Shown here: piece after piece, positions 4,201-5,620 of the stretch
How the letters are laid out: each line of letters begins with the position of its first letter
Position numbering within the stretch: position 1 is the first letter of the stretch
NCBI GenBank assembly: GCA_049965455.1
Contig: JBMFWH010000071.1
Coordinates: forward strand, 1-5,620
Length of the DNA: 5,620 nucleotides
Reading direction: 5' to 3'
Source of the DNA: JAVRLB01 sp049965455
GTDB lineage: Archaea > Thermoplasmatota > Thermoplasmata > Thermoplasmatales > ARK-15
Notes under the pieces: model-generated
What the model was told of the DNA's origin: nothing
Databases searched by the model: none
Seen by the model: only the letters and a program-made list of their open reading frames with translations
Translations under genes and position numbers: made by a program

Positions 4201-5340
4201 TTACTTACTAACGTGTCTTGATATTACCATCCTCATTGCTTCTGAGGTACCAAGACTCAAAGTCAGGTTATGCACATCTCTCGCCAATCTTTCGATTACT
4301 GTGCCTCTTGTATATCCATACCCACCCCATATTTCTACAGCATTAGATATGTGCCTAATTGCTGCTTCTGAAACAAAGAGTTTAGTCATAGCAGCTTCTT
4401 TGCCGAATTCTTTATTTTGATCTATCAACATGGCGGTATTATAAACCATCAATCTTGCAGATTCAAGATCCGTAGCCATGTCAGCAATATACTTCTGAAT
4501 AAACTGGTTTGAGATAATAGCATTCCCGCCACTGGTTCTGGTTTTAGAAAATGACACAGCTTCTTCAAAAGCCCTCTGTAACATTCCCAATCCTAATGCA
4601 GAGAGATTTACTCTACCACGATCAAAAGTAGATAACGCAACTTTAATTCCCTCGTTTTCATTTCCAATTAAATTTTCTTTTGGAACGGGTGTATTTTTAT
4701 AATATAATCCCGCAATAGCCGAGCCTCTAAATCCGGTCATTTTTATTGGATCCCCAACTCTAAAATTTTTAAATGACCTTTCAACAAGAAAAGCAGAGAT
4801 GCCTTTTCCTTTTAATTCAGGCTTAGTTTTTGCAAAGATTATAAAGTAATCGGCAACGCTGGCATTAGTTATAAAATATTTAGATCCGTTCAAGAGATAG
4901 GAATTTGTGTTTTTATCAAAGGTAGCAGTACTATTTATTCCTGAAACATCGGTACCTCCTGTAGGTTCGGTCATAGCAAAAGTTCCTATTTTTTTGCCCG
5001 TAACAATCTCTTTTAAGATCTGTTTTTGAGATTCTGAACCATATAGCAATAATGTCTGATTAAACAAGCTTTCTACTTCTAGAATAAAAGCCGTATTAGG
5101 ATCTACCCTAGCTACTTCTTCAATTATAATATCCAATTTCAACCTGCTCTCTCCAATACCACCGTAAAGTTCAGGTATACCGTACTTCAATATTCCGTAG
5201 TCCGCCATCGCTTTCAAAGAATCCAATGGGAACGATTCCATTTCATCCCATTTGGACGCATTTTTTTCAAGGTTATCTTCGCAGAAAGCTCTAATTTTAT
5301 TTTTGAATTCTTCCAATTCTGGAGTCAAGAAAGAGATCAT
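4201..5340 (-). CDS. Acyl-CoA dehydrogenase family protein lacking the canonical catalytic Glu
   Basis: This 379-residue protein has the complete ACAD fold: YGG near 59-61, signature 1 AMTEPTGGTD (122-131), GSKYFITNA (152-160), the conserved Arg243 in FDRGR, ADMATDLESARLMV (286-299), and a modified signature 2, EIWGGYGYTRG (336-346). The usual C-terminal YEGT is SLGT (362-365), so the catalytic Glu is Leu363 (codon CTT at 4254-4252). Isovaleryl- and long-chain ACADs move the base to a Glu in the DxER helix; here that position is Gly242. The FAD-contacting RxxFG is RTSGG (268-272), and signature 2 has Gly346 where an acidic or amide residue is expected. FAD binding is likely, but dehydrogenation by the standard mechanism is not assured. 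It could have a relocated base, be the structural half of a heteromeric ACAD, or do other chemistry. It has its own promoter and converges on the operon. Confidence 0.88.
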   Translation of the reverse strand: MISFLTPELEEFKNKIRAFCEDNLEKNASKWDEMESFPLDSLKAMADYGILKYGIPELYGGIGESRLKLDIIIEEVARVDPNTAFILEVESLFNQTLLLYGSESQKQILKEIVTGKKIGTFAMTEPTGGTDVSGINSTATFDKNTNSYLLNGSKYFITNASVADYFIIFAKTKPELKGKGISAFLVERSFKNFRVGDPIKMTGFRGSAIAGLYYKNTPVPKENLIGNENEGIKVALSTFDRGRVNLSALGLGMLQRAFEEAVSFSKTRTSGGNAIISNQFIQKYIADMATDLESARLMVYNTAMLIDQNKEFGKEAAMTKLFVSEAAIRHISNAVEIWGGYGYTRGTVIERLARDVHNLTLSLGTSEAMRMVISRHVSK

Positions 5341-5346
5341 TATTAT

Positions 5347-5385
5347 TCACCATCTATTCTATATTCATACATCACTATTAAATTT
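5347..5385 (-). promoter_or_regulatory. Promoter and Shine-Dalgarno of the second ACAD
   Basis: On the - strand GGTGA (5351-5347) lies six nucleotides before the ATG at 5340, a good archaeal ribosome-binding site. AAATTTAATA (5385-5376) is a plausible TATA box preceded by an A-rich BRE-like stretch. It places the start near 5355, giving a leader of about 15 nt. The box is less canonical than those of the other two promoters. Confidence 0.5.
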
Positions 5386-5402
5386 TTTTCTATATTCGGC
5401 CT

Positions 5403-5486
5403 TGTCAGATCCTCGTTGATAATCACAATGTAACGTAGATGAATATTGACATGAAAAGTATTCAATTTGCTATTATCCAAAAATTT
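5403..5486. repeat. Dispersed direct repeat, copy 2 (upstream of the second ACAD)
   Basis: This is the second copy of the repeat at 735-818: 64 of 75 bases match over 5412-5486 without gaps, in the same orientation. Its left edge is 63 bp before the ATG at 5340, almost exactly the 62-bp spacing seen at eS17. Homology stops at AAAAATTT on the right and near TTGTCA on the left, just outside the promoter. The two copies flank all of the CoA-transferase and ACAD genes. Recombination between them would delete 4,668 bp. Confidence 0.8.
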
Positions 5487-5507
5487 CTTTATATTATTGT
5501 TAGGAGG

Positions 5508-5564
5508 TTGAGGGAAGCTGTAAAACTCCGACCTTTAGGGAGTAGATACACGGACTTCCCTCAA
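5508..5564 (+). mobile_element. Candidate IS200/IS605-type right-end hairpin
   Basis: A perfect 10-bp inverted repeat, TTGAGGGAAG (5508-5517) and CTTCCCTCAA (5555-5564), encloses a smaller hairpin, ACTCC (5525-5529) with GGAGT (5539-5543) around GACCTTTAG. Nested GC-rich stems with a CCGAC..TTTAG core are typical of the right end of IS200/IS605 elements, just after tnpB, where the TnpB guide RNA scaffold also lies. The final TCAA equals the right cleavage tetranucleotide known for IS608. A + frame through it (5439-5597, 52 codons) includes REAVKLRPLGSRYTDFPQ, which may be a tnpB C-terminal relic, though I cannot confirm this. No tnpB or tnpA is present, so it would be a solo end or decayed copy. 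A non-mobile structured RNA is the alternative. Confidence 0.35.
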
Positions 5565-5620
5565 TGGAAAATTTTAATGATAATTTTGCTATACTGATAA
5601 ATAATGTTCAGAACTATTAA

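Noticed and set aside
4181..4420. 79-codon + strand ORF over the 3' end of the second ACAD
   Set aside because: It is antisense to the conserved C-terminal ACAD helices and has no supporting promoter or homology.
1..5620. CRISPR array, tRNA or rRNA genes
   Set aside because: No regularly spaced repeats with unique spacers and no tRNA T-arm or cloverleaf pattern or rRNA-like segment was found on either strand.

Overview
The window looks like AT-rich archaeal chromosome, most likely from Thermoplasmata; the lineage is inferred. Three things support this. A small gene encodes eS17, a ribosomal protein found only in archaea and eukaryotes. Promoters have archaeal BRE/TATA architecture, and one operon appears leaderless (TATA centre about 26 bp before the ATG). 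Short-leader genes carry GGTGA/GTGAT Shine-Dalgarno motifs matching the archaeal 16S 3' end. The eS17 N-terminus (MGSIRP) resembles my recollection of Thermoplasma homologues.

Layout. Bases 1-167 are the 3' end of a group II intron on the + strand, relatively GC-rich compared with its surroundings. They hold the first residues of a reverse transcriptase/maturase that stops early, then a foldable domain V and a domain VI with a bulged branch-point A. A 16-bp tandem repeat begins 3 bp after the predicted intron end. Next are an AT-rich spacer and eS17 (437-673, - strand). The 473-bp gap 674-1146 holds the eS17 promoter, one copy of a dispersed repeat, a decayed coding-like stretch on the - strand, and the promoter of the + operon.

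Bases 1147-4066 are a tight three-gene + operon: the alpha and beta subunits of a glutaconate-type family I CoA-transferase, then an acyl-CoA dehydrogenase (ACAD) with an intact catalytic Glu. The likely sequence is activation of a carboxylic acid to its CoA thioester by CoA exchange, then FAD-dependent alpha,beta-desaturation, with electrons leaving through an electron-transfer flavoprotein not encoded here. The substrate cannot be read from the sequence. Convergent to the operon is a second ACAD (4201-5340, - strand). It lacks a Glu at both positions where ACADs are known to place their catalytic base, so it may be a non-catalytic partner, a different enzyme, or have a relocated base.

Bases 5341-5620 hold the second ACAD's promoter, the second copy of the dispersed repeat, and a hairpin resembling the right end of an IS200/IS605 element. 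The two repeat copies (about 85% identical over 75 bp, same orientation, 4,668 bp apart) lie 62 and 63 bp upstream of the start codons of eS17 and the second ACAD. They bracket the whole CoA-transferase/ACAD cassette. This fits either an insertion or duplication upstream of eS17 or a shared upstream regulatory element. The strongest leads are the base-less ACAD, the repeat-bracketed cassette, and the ORF-deleted archaeal group II intron.
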